IMG/VR virus record: IMGVR_UViG_3300017753_000033
Span: 1-36,693 of that record
Direction: 5' to 3' (one strand)
Origin: a virus
DNA length: 36,693 nt
In this document: piece by piece, positions 5,978-14,700 of the stretch
Numbering within the stretch: the first letter of the stretch is position 1
How the letters are laid out: the number at the start of each line of letters is the position of its first letter
Notes under the pieces: generated by a model
What the model was told of the DNA's origin: nothing
What the model saw: the letters and a program-made list of their open reading frames with translations, nothing else
The model's database searches: none
Program-made: the position numbers and the translations under genes

Positions 5978-6343
5978 ATGAAATTAACAGATATAAGAAA
6001 AGGCATACTAAATAATTTAGCGGTTAAAAATCGTCACACATTAGAAGTGGATTCAGTTATTGAAGGTAATTCTTATTTTGGAGTTTGCATATTTGTAGGT
6101 ATTTCAAGAATGTTTAATTTTTCTGAAAAAGAAATAGCAGAGTTTTTGTCAGAGGACCTTCATCACATAAAGTTTTTAGAAGATAAATTTTTAACAATTT
6201 TAGATGATTACTTTAACACTAAAGATCCTAGTACAACAGCCAAAGCGTTTTTTGTAAAAACAAATTTACTTCTTAATCACATTAGAATAGAGCATAGTAA
6301 AACCATTTCTCTTGCAGAAATAATTAAAGAAAAAATTAAATGA
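5978..6343 (+). CDS. Hypothetical protein (121 aa)
   Basis: ATG at 5978 lies one base after the exonuclease stop, and the end overlaps the next start by ATGA. The product is soluble and predominantly helical (FSEKEIAEFLSEDLHHIKFLEDKFLTILDDYF). I do not recognise a family. Its position between the exonuclease and an OB-fold protein suggests a recombination or replication accessory role, by context only. Confidence 0.7.
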   Translation: MKLTDIRKGILNNLAVKNRHTLEVDSVIEGNSYFGVCIFVGISRMFNFSEKEIAEFLSEDLHHIKFLEDKFLTILDDYFNTKDPSTTAKAFFVKTNLLLNHIRIEHSKTISLAEIIKEKIK

Positions 6344-6597
6344 AAATAGAAGTATTAGGACAAATAAAATATATATCAAAACCTAAAGAAGTTAAAGGAG
6401 AAGGGAGTCATTCTTTTGTTACTGTATGGTTAAAGACATTAGAAGACTCATACTTAGCAATTAATTGTTGGGATGAACACATAGAAAAAACTAAAGACTT
6501 TAAGATCGATGGAATAGTTACTTTAAAATGTCGATTAGAGTCTCACAGAAACAAAAAAAATCAAGATTTATTTTATCATAAACTTTTGCTTACATGA
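6340..6597 (+). CDS. Small OB-fold, SSB-like protein (85 aa)
   Basis: The 85 residues alternate short beta strands in an OB-fold order: MKIEVLGQIKYIS, SFVTVWLKT, SYLAINCWDE, then DGIVTLKCRLESHRNKKN and FYHKLLL. The W in 'INCWDE' and the 'V.LKCRLES' strand match the general pattern of short single-strand-binding or DUF3127-like domains. It may bind single-stranded DNA during recombination or replication. It is coupled on both sides by ATGA overlaps. It is shorter than bacterial SSB and lacks an acidic tail, so it may cover a different step than the 121-aa OB protein at 9807. Confidence 0.5.
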   Translation: MKIEVLGQIKYISKPKEVKGEGSHSFVTVWLKTLEDSYLAINCWDEHIEKTKDFKIDGIVTLKCRLESHRNKKNQDLFYHKLLLT

Positions 6598-7214
6598 TTA
6601 GATCAACAACAATTATATATGATGTATTAAGAAAACAGGACATGTCTCCTGTAGCATATATGTTGTGCGATCTTATTTATAAGTATACATCAAATGATGG
6701 TTTTTGTGATGTAACATTATCTGACCTGGCTGATCAATTAAATTCATCCTCCAGGACGATGAGCAGATATGTATTAGAATTAATAGATAAAAGTTTAATT
6801 GAGAACATAGGCACAAAGGCACACCCAAAGTTTAGGACTACACCTCTTTGGTTTAAGATCGCTGTTTCAGATAATAAAAATGATGATAGTGTTTCCTTGG
6901 AGTACCAGGAAGTATGTGCGGATGTTATAAACTACATTAATGAAAGGTACGGAAACAAGTACGTTCCTAGAACTTATGAGAAAAGATTTAAAAGCATCTT
7001 ATCTAAAAAGTTTAATGGAAAGCCAATTACAGGATCAACAATGGTTAAAGTATTTATGTGGTGTAAAGATAATTGGAGCCAAAAGTATCAGTCTTCAGTT
7101 ACTCCTGAGGTAATATTTGGGAAGAAATTTATAGAAAAGTATTTAATACAATATACAGAGTGGGAGACAATGAGTAAGGTCGCCCCCAATCGAAAGAATA
7201 TAGCAATAATATGA
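6594..7214 (+). CDS. Winged-helix replication initiation/loader-like protein (206 aa)
   Basis: Residues about 15-75 read as a winged helix: LCDLIYKYTSNDGFCDVTLSDLADQLNSSSRTMSRYVLELIDKSLI has the helix-turn-helix in 'LADQLNSSSRTMSRYVLEL' and a wing after it. Phage replisome organisers and DnaD-like proteins often start this way and sit just before the helicase gene, as here (ATGA overlap with the primase-helicase). The C-terminal half is helical, with no AAA+ motifs. A role in origin recognition or helicase loading is inferred from fold and position. Confidence 0.6.
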   Translation: MIRSTTIIYDVLRKQDMSPVAYMLCDLIYKYTSNDGFCDVTLSDLADQLNSSSRTMSRYVLELIDKSLIENIGTKAHPKFRTTPLWFKIAVSDNKNDDSVSLEYQEVCADVINYINERYGNKYVPRTYEKRFKSILSKKFNGKPITGSTMVKVFMWCKDNWSQKYQSSVTPEVIFGKKFIEKYLIQYTEWETMSKVAPNRKNIAII

Positions 7215-8935
7215 CAGACAATTTATCTAAACTGCAAGCACTTGGCATCGATGTCAAGAGTAACACAGGCACCGAGCCTCAAAAAACCACTTGTCCAAAG
7301 TGTTCTCATACCAGGAGAAAAAACAAGAATGAAAAATGTTTAAGGGTATGGGTAGAAACAGGAACTTATTACTGTCACCATTGTGGAGATAACGGATCTG
7401 TTGCAGAATATGAAACAGAATATGAAATTCCTACCGTTAGATCATTACCAATATCTGATAAAATTATTTCTTTTTTTAAAGAAAGAGGTATTAATGAAGA
7501 CACAATAGGATACTATGGGATTACTGAAGGCATGGAGTATATGCCTCAAGTACAGTCTGAGAGGGCTGTTATTCAATTTAATTACATAAGAAAGGGTAGA
7601 AGGGTCAATGTTAAGTTTAGAGACGCTGAAAAGAACTTTAAATTAAACAAAGGATCTGAACTTATTATGTATGGTTTAGATGTTATTAAAGACTCTTCAT
7701 GGTGTATTATAACTGAAGGAGAGTTTGATGCTATGGCTTTTTATGAAGCAGGATTACAGCAGGAGCGACTTATGTTTGCCTGTTCTGTACCTAATGGAGC
7801 ATCAACAGGAAATCAAAACCTTACATATTTAGACAACAGTATAAACGAGTTTGAAAATAAAGAGAAGATATATTTAGCATTAGATAACGATGCACCAGGT
7901 ATTAAATTAAGAGATGAGTTATCGAGAAGAATTGGCAAGGATAGAATTTGGTTAGTAAATTTTCCGGAAGGATGTAAGGATGCCAATGATGTTTTACTTA
8001 AGCATGGATCAGAAGTATTAGTCAAGTGTATTGATTCTGCAAAACCTTTTCCACTAGAAGGTGTAAGTAAAGCATCAGATTCTCGTAAAGAAATACATAA
8101 CTTATATAATTATGGAATGCCTCAAGGAGATACTATAGGTTATGATAATTTTGATAAACTTATGTCTTGGAGGCCATCAGAATTTACTTTAGTAACAGGT
8201 GTTCCTGGACATGGTAAATCAAGTTTTGTGGATCAGGTAGTTATAGAACTTGCTAAAAAAGGATGGAAGTTTGGAGTGTTTTCTGCTGAAAAACAACCAA
8301 TTAAAGTGCATGTTGCTGAATTAATAGAAAAATATGCAGGTAAGAAGTTTGGTAGAGGATCAGTAGATAGTTTACAGCCTGAGGAATTAGATCCTGCAAT
8401 TGATTTTATAAATAAACATTTCTTTTTTATAAACTTAAAAGATAATGATCTAACAGTTGAAGGTATACTAAATAAAGGAAAAGAGTTAGTTAAAAAATTA
8501 GGGATTAATTGCCTGATAATAGATAATTGGGCTTTTGTTGAGCATAAAATTGAAAGAGGTATGAATGAACATCAATATACCGGACTTCAATTATCAAAGA
8601 TAAAAATATTTAAAGAAGCGTATGACTGTGGAGTTATGTTAGTAGCACACCCACAGAAATTAAAGAAAGAAAATGGGAAGGTAGAGGTCGCTTCAGGTTA
8701 CAGCGTAAGTGGCTCTTCCCACTTCTTTAATAAAGTAGATAATGGAATTACTGTGTATCGAGATTTTGAAAAGGAATTAGTCGAGGTACATGTTTGGAAG
8801 GTACGATGGAGATTCACAGGAAAAACCGGTATGCAGGAATTTAAATATAATTTAGATACAACATGTTATTCAGAATATAATAATGGCGAAATTGAAACAA
8901 AGAGTGGGCAGTTCCCTTCATTCAAAGGCCAATAA
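7211..8935 (+). CDS. T7 gp4-like primase-helicase (574 aa)
   Basis: Bifunctional replication enzyme. The N-terminal zinc-binding domain has Cys28-x2-Cys31 and Cys55-x2-Cys58. The TOPRIM primase domain carries Glu169 (IITEGEFDAMAF) and the DxD pair Asp225/Asp227 (LALDNDAPG). The C-terminal RecA-type hexameric helicase domain has a Walker A motif at 330-338 (GVPGHGKSS), a Walker B-like LIIDNW and a polar AHPQKLK motif. Domain order and length (566 residues in T7 gp4) match. It unwinds the fork and lays primers. The start overlaps the previous stop by ATGA. No DNA polymerase gene is in the window, so its partner lies outside. Confidence 0.92.
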   Translation: MTDNLSKLQALGIDVKSNTGTEPQKTTCPKCSHTRRKNKNEKCLRVWVETGTYYCHHCGDNGSVAEYETEYEIPTVRSLPISDKIISFFKERGINEDTIGYYGITEGMEYMPQVQSERAVIQFNYIRKGRRVNVKFRDAEKNFKLNKGSELIMYGLDVIKDSSWCIITEGEFDAMAFYEAGLQQERLMFACSVPNGASTGNQNLTYLDNSINEFENKEKIYLALDNDAPGIKLRDELSRRIGKDRIWLVNFPEGCKDANDVLLKHGSEVLVKCIDSAKPFPLEGVSKASDSRKEIHNLYNYGMPQGDTIGYDNFDKLMSWRPSEFTLVTGVPGHGKSSFVDQVVIELAKKGWKFGVFSAEKQPIKVHVAELIEKYAGKKFGRGSVDSLQPEELDPAIDFINKHFFFINLKDNDLTVEGILNKGKELVKKLGINCLIIDNWAFVEHKIERGMNEHQYTGLQLSKIKIFKEAYDCGVMLVAHPQKLKKENGKVEVASGYSVSGSSHFFNKVDNGITVYRDFEKELVEVHVWKVRWRFTGKTGMQEFKYNLDTTCYSEYNNGEIETKSGQFPSFKGQ

Positions 8936-9218
8936 ACAAAACCTTTATAAGGTTGATTGGAGTAGAAATAATTGGGGAGGCAAAATAGGAAAAAATAAAA
9001 AGTTTGAAACAGGTGATAACCTTTTGAGAGTTGCTATGTTAGATGAAGTAATTCCAAATCGTGAAGATTATTTTATAAGACCAAACGGTCAAGGTCCAGA
9101 TTATTATCTTTTGTATCAAGGTTTTCATGAATCAGTAGAATATTCAGACATCAAGACTTTTGTAAAGAACAAAATGGTATATGTCTATAATGAATTTAAT
9201 AAATATGGCAAACACTAA
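8883..9218 (+). CDS. Hypothetical protein (111 aa)
   Basis: ATG at 8883 lies 53 nt inside the primase-helicase gene. A GTG at 8904 would shorten the overlap to 32 nt, so the start is uncertain. The product is rich in aromatic and basic residues (YKVDWSRNNWGGKIGKNKKF, RPNGQGPDYYLLYQGF), which fits a nucleic-acid-binding protein, but no family is recognised. It lies between the helicase and a resolvase-like gene, so a replication accessory role is plausible. Confidence 0.6.
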   Translation: MAKLKQRVGSSLHSKANKQNLYKVDWSRNNWGGKIGKNKKFETGDNLLRVAMLDEVIPNREDYFIRPNGQGPDYYLLYQGFHESVEYSDIKTFVKNKMVYVYNEFNKYGKH

Positions 9219-9552
9219 TAGAACAAAAGGACATAACTATGAAAGAGAATTAGTCAAGGATTTCAAAGCCTTAGGTTTTACAGACTGTGTCACATCTAGA
9301 TATGGATCTAAAATGTTAGATGATAAAGGTATAGATCTTATGAACACAGGAGATTTTGTAGTACAAGCAAAATGTTATAAACGAAATCCACAATATAAAA
9401 AGGTTTTAGATGATATGGATATCAAACCAACAGACATCCCTATTGTATTTCATAAGGCACCTGGAGGTAAACAATATTGTATTTTATACAAAGAAGATAT
9501 GTTAGAATTAATAGAAATGCTTGTGCAAAACAAGATCATAAACACACCATAA
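9205..9552 (+). CDS. Hjc-like PD-(D/E)XK nuclease, putative Holliday-junction resolvase (115 aa)
   Basis: Frame open from 9181, but ATG at 9205 (MANTNRTKGHNYERE) has an A/T-rich leader and a shorter overlap, and begins just where homology-like sequence starts. Features of archaeal Hjc-type resolvases: KGHNYERELVKDFKALGF (conserved Glu in helix 1), a TSRYGSK segment, GIDL (the Asp) and VVQAKCY, which holds the QxK variant of the ExK motif. The size (~115 aa) suits the family, which acts as a dimer to cut four-way DNA junctions. It could resolve replication or recombination intermediates before packaging. Confidence 0.7.
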   Translation: MANTNRTKGHNYERELVKDFKALGFTDCVTSRYGSKMLDDKGIDLMNTGDFVVQAKCYKRNPQYKKVLDDMDIKPTDIPIVFHKAPGGKQYCILYKEDMLELIEMLVQNKIINTP

Positions 9553-9789
9553 ATGGAAGAGATGCCAGTAAAATATAAAATAAGAATACCTACAATAGAT
9601 AAGTTGCTTAAAGATCATAATGAAGATCATGTAAACATTATATCGGTAAACAATACAGAAGAAGAAATAAAAAAATTAAAAGAGTTAGATGAAACTCTTG
9701 CAACGAAAATAGATGATGTAAATATCATTGTCTGTGAAGTCCTGGAATATCTTCAGGCGAGAGGTGTAAAAACCTCTGAATATATATAA
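9553..9789 (+). CDS. Hypothetical protein (78 aa)
   Basis: ATG immediately follows the previous stop (zero spacing). The product begins with a basic, beta-like stretch (MEEMPVKYKIRIPTIDKLL) and continues as an acidic helix (TEEEIKKLKELDETLATKIDD). A coiled-coil or oligomerising function is possible. No family is recognised. Confidence 0.65.
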   Translation: MEEMPVKYKIRIPTIDKLLKDHNEDHVNIISVNNTEEEIKKLKELDETLATKIDDVNIIVCEVLEYLQARGVKTSEYI

Positions 9790-9806
9790 CACTTTAATTA
9801 ATAATT

Positions 9807-10172
9807 ATGTCAAATTCAGTAGAATTACAAGGTCGCATCAAAGAAATCTCAGATGCACAAACCATTCAAACTCAAAAAGGAGAGATTGAAAAAAGAGTAT
9901 TAACAGTTGAATTAGGTGCTGATTCTCAGTATCCTGTTGACTATCCTGTTGAAGCAATTGGTGCTAAAGCAAATTTGTTTAATGCATACAAAGCAGGAGA
10001 TGAAGTTAAAGTTTCTATTAACTTAAGAAGTTACAGAGACCGAGATAATAATCTTAGAACTGCTAACGCTAATGCTTGGAAAATTACTTATGCGGATGGT
10101 AATATTCCTAACAGTAACAACACTCACGCTAACAACGTTGAGGCGGCTGTCAATGATGGCTTAACGTTTTAA
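9807..10172 (+). CDS. DUF3127-type OB-fold ssDNA-binding protein (121 aa)
   Basis: The order VELQGRIKEIS, EKRVLTVELG, QYPVDYPVEAIG, GDEVKVSINLRSYRDRDNNLRTANANAWKI is that of DUF3127, a family common in Bacteroidota and predicted to be an OB-fold related to SSB. Such proteins would coat single-stranded DNA. The C-terminus ends in DGLTF, resembling the hydrophobic tip of SSB tails (DDLPF-like) that recruits partners. Its last base overlaps the next start. With the 85-aa OB protein upstream, the phage seems to have two single-strand-binding candidates. Confidence 0.7.
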   Translation: MSNSVELQGRIKEISDAQTIQTQKGEIEKRVLTVELGADSQYPVDYPVEAIGAKANLFNAYKAGDEVKVSINLRSYRDRDNNLRTANANAWKITYADGNIPNSNNTHANNVEAAVNDGLTF

Positions 10173-10522
10173 TGGATACTAGAGAAAAAATTGAGAGGGT
10201 CGGTGCCGAAATCATCGGCCTTCTTATATCTAAAAACGCAGACTACGGAGATTCCGCAACATCTCCTGTAAGTATATTTGGTGATGGAGATCCTGTTAAA
10301 TCTTTATGTGCAAGAATAGATGATAAAATATCTAGGATAAAACAAAAAGGGATCTATGATAAAACAGAAGATACTGTTAAAGATCTTGTAGGTTATTTAA
10401 TTCTTTTACTTATTGCATTAAAAGACAAAGAAGAACCATTAAATCAAATGAAAAATAGAAATAAACCACCTGAAGATCACAAAGGATGGTTTGGTTATAC
10501 TAATAATAGTTGGGGGATTTAA
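10172..10522 (+). CDS. DUF1599 / Nmad1-like protein (116 aa)
   Basis: Residues about 20-85 match the DUF1599 family pattern: LISKNADYGDSA, then SLCARIDDKISRIKQKG, then EDTVKDLVGYLILLLIAL. The conserved DYG, KISRI and D-V-x-D-L-x-Y elements are visible. The family has been named nucleotide modification-associated domain 1 because of its genomic associations; its chemistry is not established. Some phages carry it without known DNA modification. It is the last + strand gene, and a terminator hairpin overlaps its end. Confidence 0.7.
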   Translation: MDTREKIERVGAEIIGLLISKNADYGDSATSPVSIFGDGDPVKSLCARIDDKISRIKQKGIYDKTEDTVKDLVGYLILLLIALKDKEEPLNQMKNRNKPPEDHKGWFGYTNNSWGI

Positions 10523-10543
10523 TTCTCTCAACTATTTTTTTAT
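10505..10543 (+). terminator. Terminator between the convergent arms
   Basis: AATAGTTG at 10505-10512 pairs with CAACTATT at 10529-10536, and the stem can be extended inward to 14 bp with G-U pairs (to A10517-T10524). A run of T follows to 10541. It covers the end of the 116-aa gene on the + strand. On the other strand it includes the stop codon of the holin gene. It should stop early transcription before it runs antisense into the lysis genes. Confidence 0.7.
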
Positions 10544-10999
10544 TGAACTATACTTTTCAAATCCTCTCGATCCGAAGTAGGCAACATAAATTGTAACTAA
10601 AAGGGTTTTTAAAAGTTCTATCCAACTCTCATCAATATCAAAAGCAATATTTAAACTGTCTAAGATAATATATAAAGACATCATTACAGTTAAGTATATC
10701 AATGTCATAGGACGTGTATTTTTTGAGAGCCATGAGTCTGATTTCATGTCTGATTGCCAACGCTTACTTACCTCTTGCAACTCAATCATATCAAGTTCTA
10801 AAAGTTTCATTGCTTTTTCTTTGTCTTCAGGAGGTAGAATAGCAGGATCCTCTTTTTCAATTAGACCTTTAACTACACCTAATACTCCTGCATCAGGCAA
10901 TACATCCCCTACAATGCCTAAAATCGCAGGTACTTTGTCGGTTAAAAATTGACCAACTTTAGTGTCTTTAAATTTCTTTTTTGATTTTTTATCACTCAT
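10532..10999 (-). CDS. Holin, 3TM GTA-type family (155 aa)
   Basis: Membrane protein for lysis. A basic N-terminus (KKSKKKF) precedes a hydrophobic/amphipathic segment at about 23-47. A charged middle (EDKEKAMKLLELDMIELQ, then KRWQSDMKSDSWLSKNTRP) leads to two transmembrane helices at about 97-117 and 126-143. This layout, with the 'SW..K..RP' turn before the first long helix, is the one seen in the 3TM holin family of gene-transfer agents and many marine phages. It collects in the membrane and forms holes that let the amidase reach the wall. It is the last gene of the late arm and its stop is in the terminator stem. Confidence 0.75.
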   Translation of the reverse strand: MSDKKSKKKFKDTKVGQFLTDKVPAILGIVGDVLPDAGVLGVVKGLIEKEDPAILPPEDKEKAMKLLELDMIELQEVSKRWQSDMKSDSWLSKNTRPMTLIYLTVMMSLYIILDSLNIAFDIDESWIELLKTLLVTIYVAYFGSRGFEKYSSIKK

Positions 11000-11004
11000 A
11001 ATAA

Positions 11005-11145
11005 TTAGATATTACCAAATCTTCTTTTAGATTCCCATTGTACTTTTTTACTTTTTGATAAGTAAAGTTTTTTAGAAACTAATTTATTATAATTATTTCT
11101 AAGACTGTTTAATTGTGGACCACTACCACTACTTGGACTACTCAT
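11005..11145 (-). CDS. Small basic hypothetical protein (46 aa)
   Basis: ATG at 11143-11145 overlaps the end of the 55-aa gene by 8 bases, and the frame runs to TAA at 11005-11007, 5 nt before the holin start. The product begins MSSPSSGSGPQLNSLRNNYN and continues with a basic half (KKLYLSKSKKVQWESKRRFG). It fills the only space between the two neighbours and has the right overlap, which supports it. No family is recognised. Confidence 0.5.
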   Translation of the reverse strand: MSSPSSGSGPQLNSLRNNYNKLVSKKLYLSKSKKVQWESKRRFGNI

Positions 11146-11305
11146 TGTTTTCCCACCATTTAATATGTAACATTATAAATATAAAATATATATTTAACTC
11201 ATAGCAATCATCTTCGTCATCCGGACAATAGAATGCCCAACCTAATAATGGACCAATTCTAAATCTTTCTGATATTGCAACCTCATAACCTAAATTATCG
11301 AACAT
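11138..11305 (-). CDS. Small hypothetical protein of the lysis cassette (55 aa)
   Basis: A longer frame is open to 11422, but the upper part overlaps the amidase gene by 128 bases. The ATG at 11305 (MFDNLGYEVAISERFRIGPL) overlaps the amidase stop by only 11 bases and is preferred. The C-terminus is hydrophobic (LNIYFIFIMLHIKWW), perhaps one membrane-associated strand or helix. Its place between amidase and holin suggests a lysis-related role, such as a small membrane protein, but this is context only. Confidence 0.55.
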   Translation of the reverse strand: MFDNLGYEVAISERFRIGPLLGWAFYCPDDEDDCYELNIYFIFIMLHIKWWENNE

Positions 11306-11738
11306 ATTTTTCTTGTATGGATTTATACTCTTCTTTTGCATCAAAGCATGGGCAACTTTTACTGGACCAATTATTATGACCAGAAACCTCTGCCCCTGGA
11401 TAACTAGCACAAAGATAACCAATCAAATACTCTAGACTATCTTTTTGTTCTTGCGTTCTTGTATCTTTCGCAATCCATTTACCATCTTCACCTCGTTCAG
11501 ATTCTACTCCTCCGACATATGTGATGCCGATGCTGTCTTTATTCTGATTCTTAACATGGGCACCTTGTCTCTCTATAGGTCGCCCAGGATTTATAGTACC
11601 ATCTAGTTGTACAACATAATGATACCCAATTCCTGACCAACCTCTTTTCTTATGCCATTTATCAATGGTACTAACTGATATAGGCTTACCCTCTTGTGTC
11701 GCTGTGCAATGCACAATGATCTTGTCTATTTCTCTCAT
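11295..11738 (-). CDS. N-acetylmuramoyl-L-alanine amidase, T7 lysozyme-like endolysin (147 aa)
   Basis: Cuts the amide bond between N-acetylmuramic acid and L-alanine in peptidoglycan at the end of infection. The Amidase_2 zinc site is visible: His10 (IIVHCTAT), His121 (SGHNN) and Cys129 (KSCPCF). Tyr39 (GIGYHYVV) and Lys127 correspond to the catalytic Tyr46 and Lys128 of T7 lysozyme, and the spacing H121-K127-C129 matches T7 exactly. Length is close to T7's 151 residues. No signal peptide, so it needs the holin. Whether it also inhibits an RNA polymerase, as T7 lysozyme does, cannot be told; no single-subunit RNA polymerase is visible here. Confidence 0.92.
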   Translation of the reverse strand: MREIDKIIVHCTATQEGKPISVSTIDKWHKKRGWSGIGYHYVVQLDGTINPGRPIERQGAHVKNQNKDSIGITYVGGVESERGEDGKWIAKDTRTQEQKDSLEYLIGYLCASYPGAEVSGHNNWSSKSCPCFDAKEEYKSIQEKYVR

Positions 11739-11740
11739 AG

Positions 11741-14700
11741 TTATTTGTTATTTTTTATCCAATTATTCATATTTTTTCCTCTAGATATTGCTTGGGCTGC
11801 TATCCACATTTTTTGAATATTAGTTTTATGCATGCTTTTAGATCTACCACTATAAGTATTTATATTATCTTTTACTTTACCTGCACCATTCATGTAATTA
11901 CTAAGTAACCTACTAAATTCTTGACCAGTAGTTATTTGGTGTTGATATAAGTTCTCATCGTTAAGTGCTTCTTTAATTGTTCCTATTTGAATAGGTCTGT
12001 TTTGGATTTTACTAGGATAAGCGTTGTACTTATCTATATATATCCATCTAGGATCTACTCCTCTTAATTCAAACCAATGAGTATAAGGAATTACTGTTTC
12101 ACCAGGATAACTTTTCGCCTCTTCACCAAATATGTCAATCTTAGGTTGACCTGCTATTTGACTTAGTCCTGCGGCATATATTAAAGCATTTTTGGCGTCA
12201 CCTGCACTATAAGACCTTGCATCAAGAATTTTAGTTGCTTGTCTAAATGCATTTGCATTTTGAGGTAGTGGTCTTAAAATAGTTCCACCTACAGATCTTA
12301 AAGATGTTTTAGCAAAACGATCAAATATTTTTTCAACACTTGAATCGCCAACTGAATTAGGATCATATTGAGATCCACGACCATCTATTTGTCCAAATAT
12401 AGCGTCTGAAAATTCTTTTACTGAAGTTAATACAGAAGAGTCCATTATTAGATTTGCAGAGTTCCCATAAGCAATCATCAATCTATATATCATATCATCG
12501 AAAACTTCTCCTTTTCCTCCAGTCATTTTATGTGTTTCCATGTAGTTTCCTATAATAGCCAATGGAATTGATAAAGGAATTATATTTCTGTAATCCATCA
12601 TTTTTTTACCTACTTTTACCGTATACGGAGGTAAAGGTGCATTTTTCATGTCGTTTCTAGTATATTGATTAGAGTTGTTATAACCTCCACCGCTTACTTC
12701 AAAAAATGGATCATCATCGTCATCCTCATATGCCATAGCGGCAAGTGCTGCTAGACCCATAAAAGACATGGTACCAAAATATGCTCTTGATAACTGTTCT
12801 TCCCTCATCTTTGTACCCTTATCACCTAAACCATCTTCAGCAATATATGCTCTTGCTAAACCTATACCAGGTGTAACATCGATCATATATTCACCAATAG
12901 AACCAATAATACTTGTAAATGGTACAAAAGATTTTAATAAAAGTTTTCGTGTAAAACTAGCGTTAGGATCATTAGAAACTTGTCTTATGTAATTAGCCAC
13001 AGTAGCAATAGGATGAGTGTACCATTTTCCTTGTCTATTGTCAATAAATACTTGTGCATTACTTGCTAAGTTTGCATCAATTGAAATATTTTTTATTTCA
13101 GCCTCCTTCATCATTTTCATGTATTCTTTAAAATCTTCTAAAGAACCATCAAAGTTTTCTTTTTCTTTCATTGTTTCAAGTTCAGAATCTGACTTGTCAA
13201 TAAAGTCCTCGCTATACTTTTTAACAAGTGCTTCGTTCATCAATTCTCTTGCTCTTACTACTTCTATATTACTAAAGTCAGTATCAGGATCAGCCTCACG
13301 CATATCTTTCATTAGACTTTCCATTTGTTCTTTTGCATGTTTACTAACCTCAGTTGCTAAATAAAGATCAGAAGCCTTTTGTCTCAATTGACTTTTAGGA
13401 ACACCATCCTTACGGAGTTGATCTAATAAGTAACTGTAATACCTGCCTTCATAACCAACTTTACTTATATATCTATCTGTTGAATTTAAAAGTCTACCTA
13501 CAAATTTATAATAGTTATAAGGGTTAAAGTCTACTGGTTTACCTTTTCTTGTTATACCAGGTATGTTTAATTCTTTAAAAAATGTAGTCTCAAGTGCATT
13601 GTATTTACCTGCATCTGCATTAGTTTCAGATCCTTGATATTTATCTACTCTAGCACCGTTTAACATGATATCCATAGCCATGTTATAGCCTTGTTGCATA
13701 CCTCTTCTATTTGTGCCTGAACCGATCTTTCTTATAAAATTTAAATAACCACCAGTAAATATTTTGTCTACTCTAGACATCTCCATTATTGGCTGTAACA
13801 CAATGTTTGCACTACCTGAAGTAGCGTTTAACACATGAGTTGATGCTCCTGAAAGCATAGCAGCATATTGTAACGCAAAAAACGTATCTGAAGAAGAGTA
13901 TGCAGGGACTATTGAGTCCATGTATTTATACATAGATCTCATAGCCACATTTGCCAACTCACTATTTTCAGGAGTTTTTTTAATTATTTCATGCAATTTT
14001 GTGATTTTATTTTTTTGTTCTTCTGTAAGTGTTGTACTTTCCAATTTTTTCTTACCTCCAAAAAGTCTATGAATAAAATGACCAATTGAGGTTTTTTCAT
14101 CCATAGTTTTATTAAACTTTTCCATTTGAATTTCAATCCTGTCTATAACGGTAGCAGAAGTTTGTGCGGTCCAAGATCTTAAAGCGGCTGATGCTTGTCC
14201 AGATAAAGTTCCATCTTCTGCTAAAACACGTTCAATAGAAGACATTGTTTCAAGAACGTTATTAATTTCAGCCTCTGAGGCCCCATCAGATCTAAGTTTG
14301 CTAACTTTTAATCCATAATGATGAACTGCTGCTTGTCTAGCAAGTTGAACTCTAGGCAACTCTTTTATTGTTGGATTTTCTCTAAGTAGATCTTTTATAA
14401 CTCCTTCGTTTTCAAAACCACCACGATTGTTTATTTCTTCAACCACCATTTCCATGGTTTCTTTCATGTTCATGGTTTTATAATAGTTTGGATTGTTATT
14501 TATCCAATCATAAACTTCGTGTTTACCTACATCTTGATCTTTGGCTTTTGTTATTGATCCTGTCTCAAAGCCTCTTTGTCTGAAACCTTCTGACCCCATA
14601 AATTTATTAAGTAGCATTCTCGCTTCTTCAGTAGATATTTCTTTACCATCTACTCTTTGAGAATAAATCTTAATTGCAGGTATAAGTTTAGAAGGCACCA

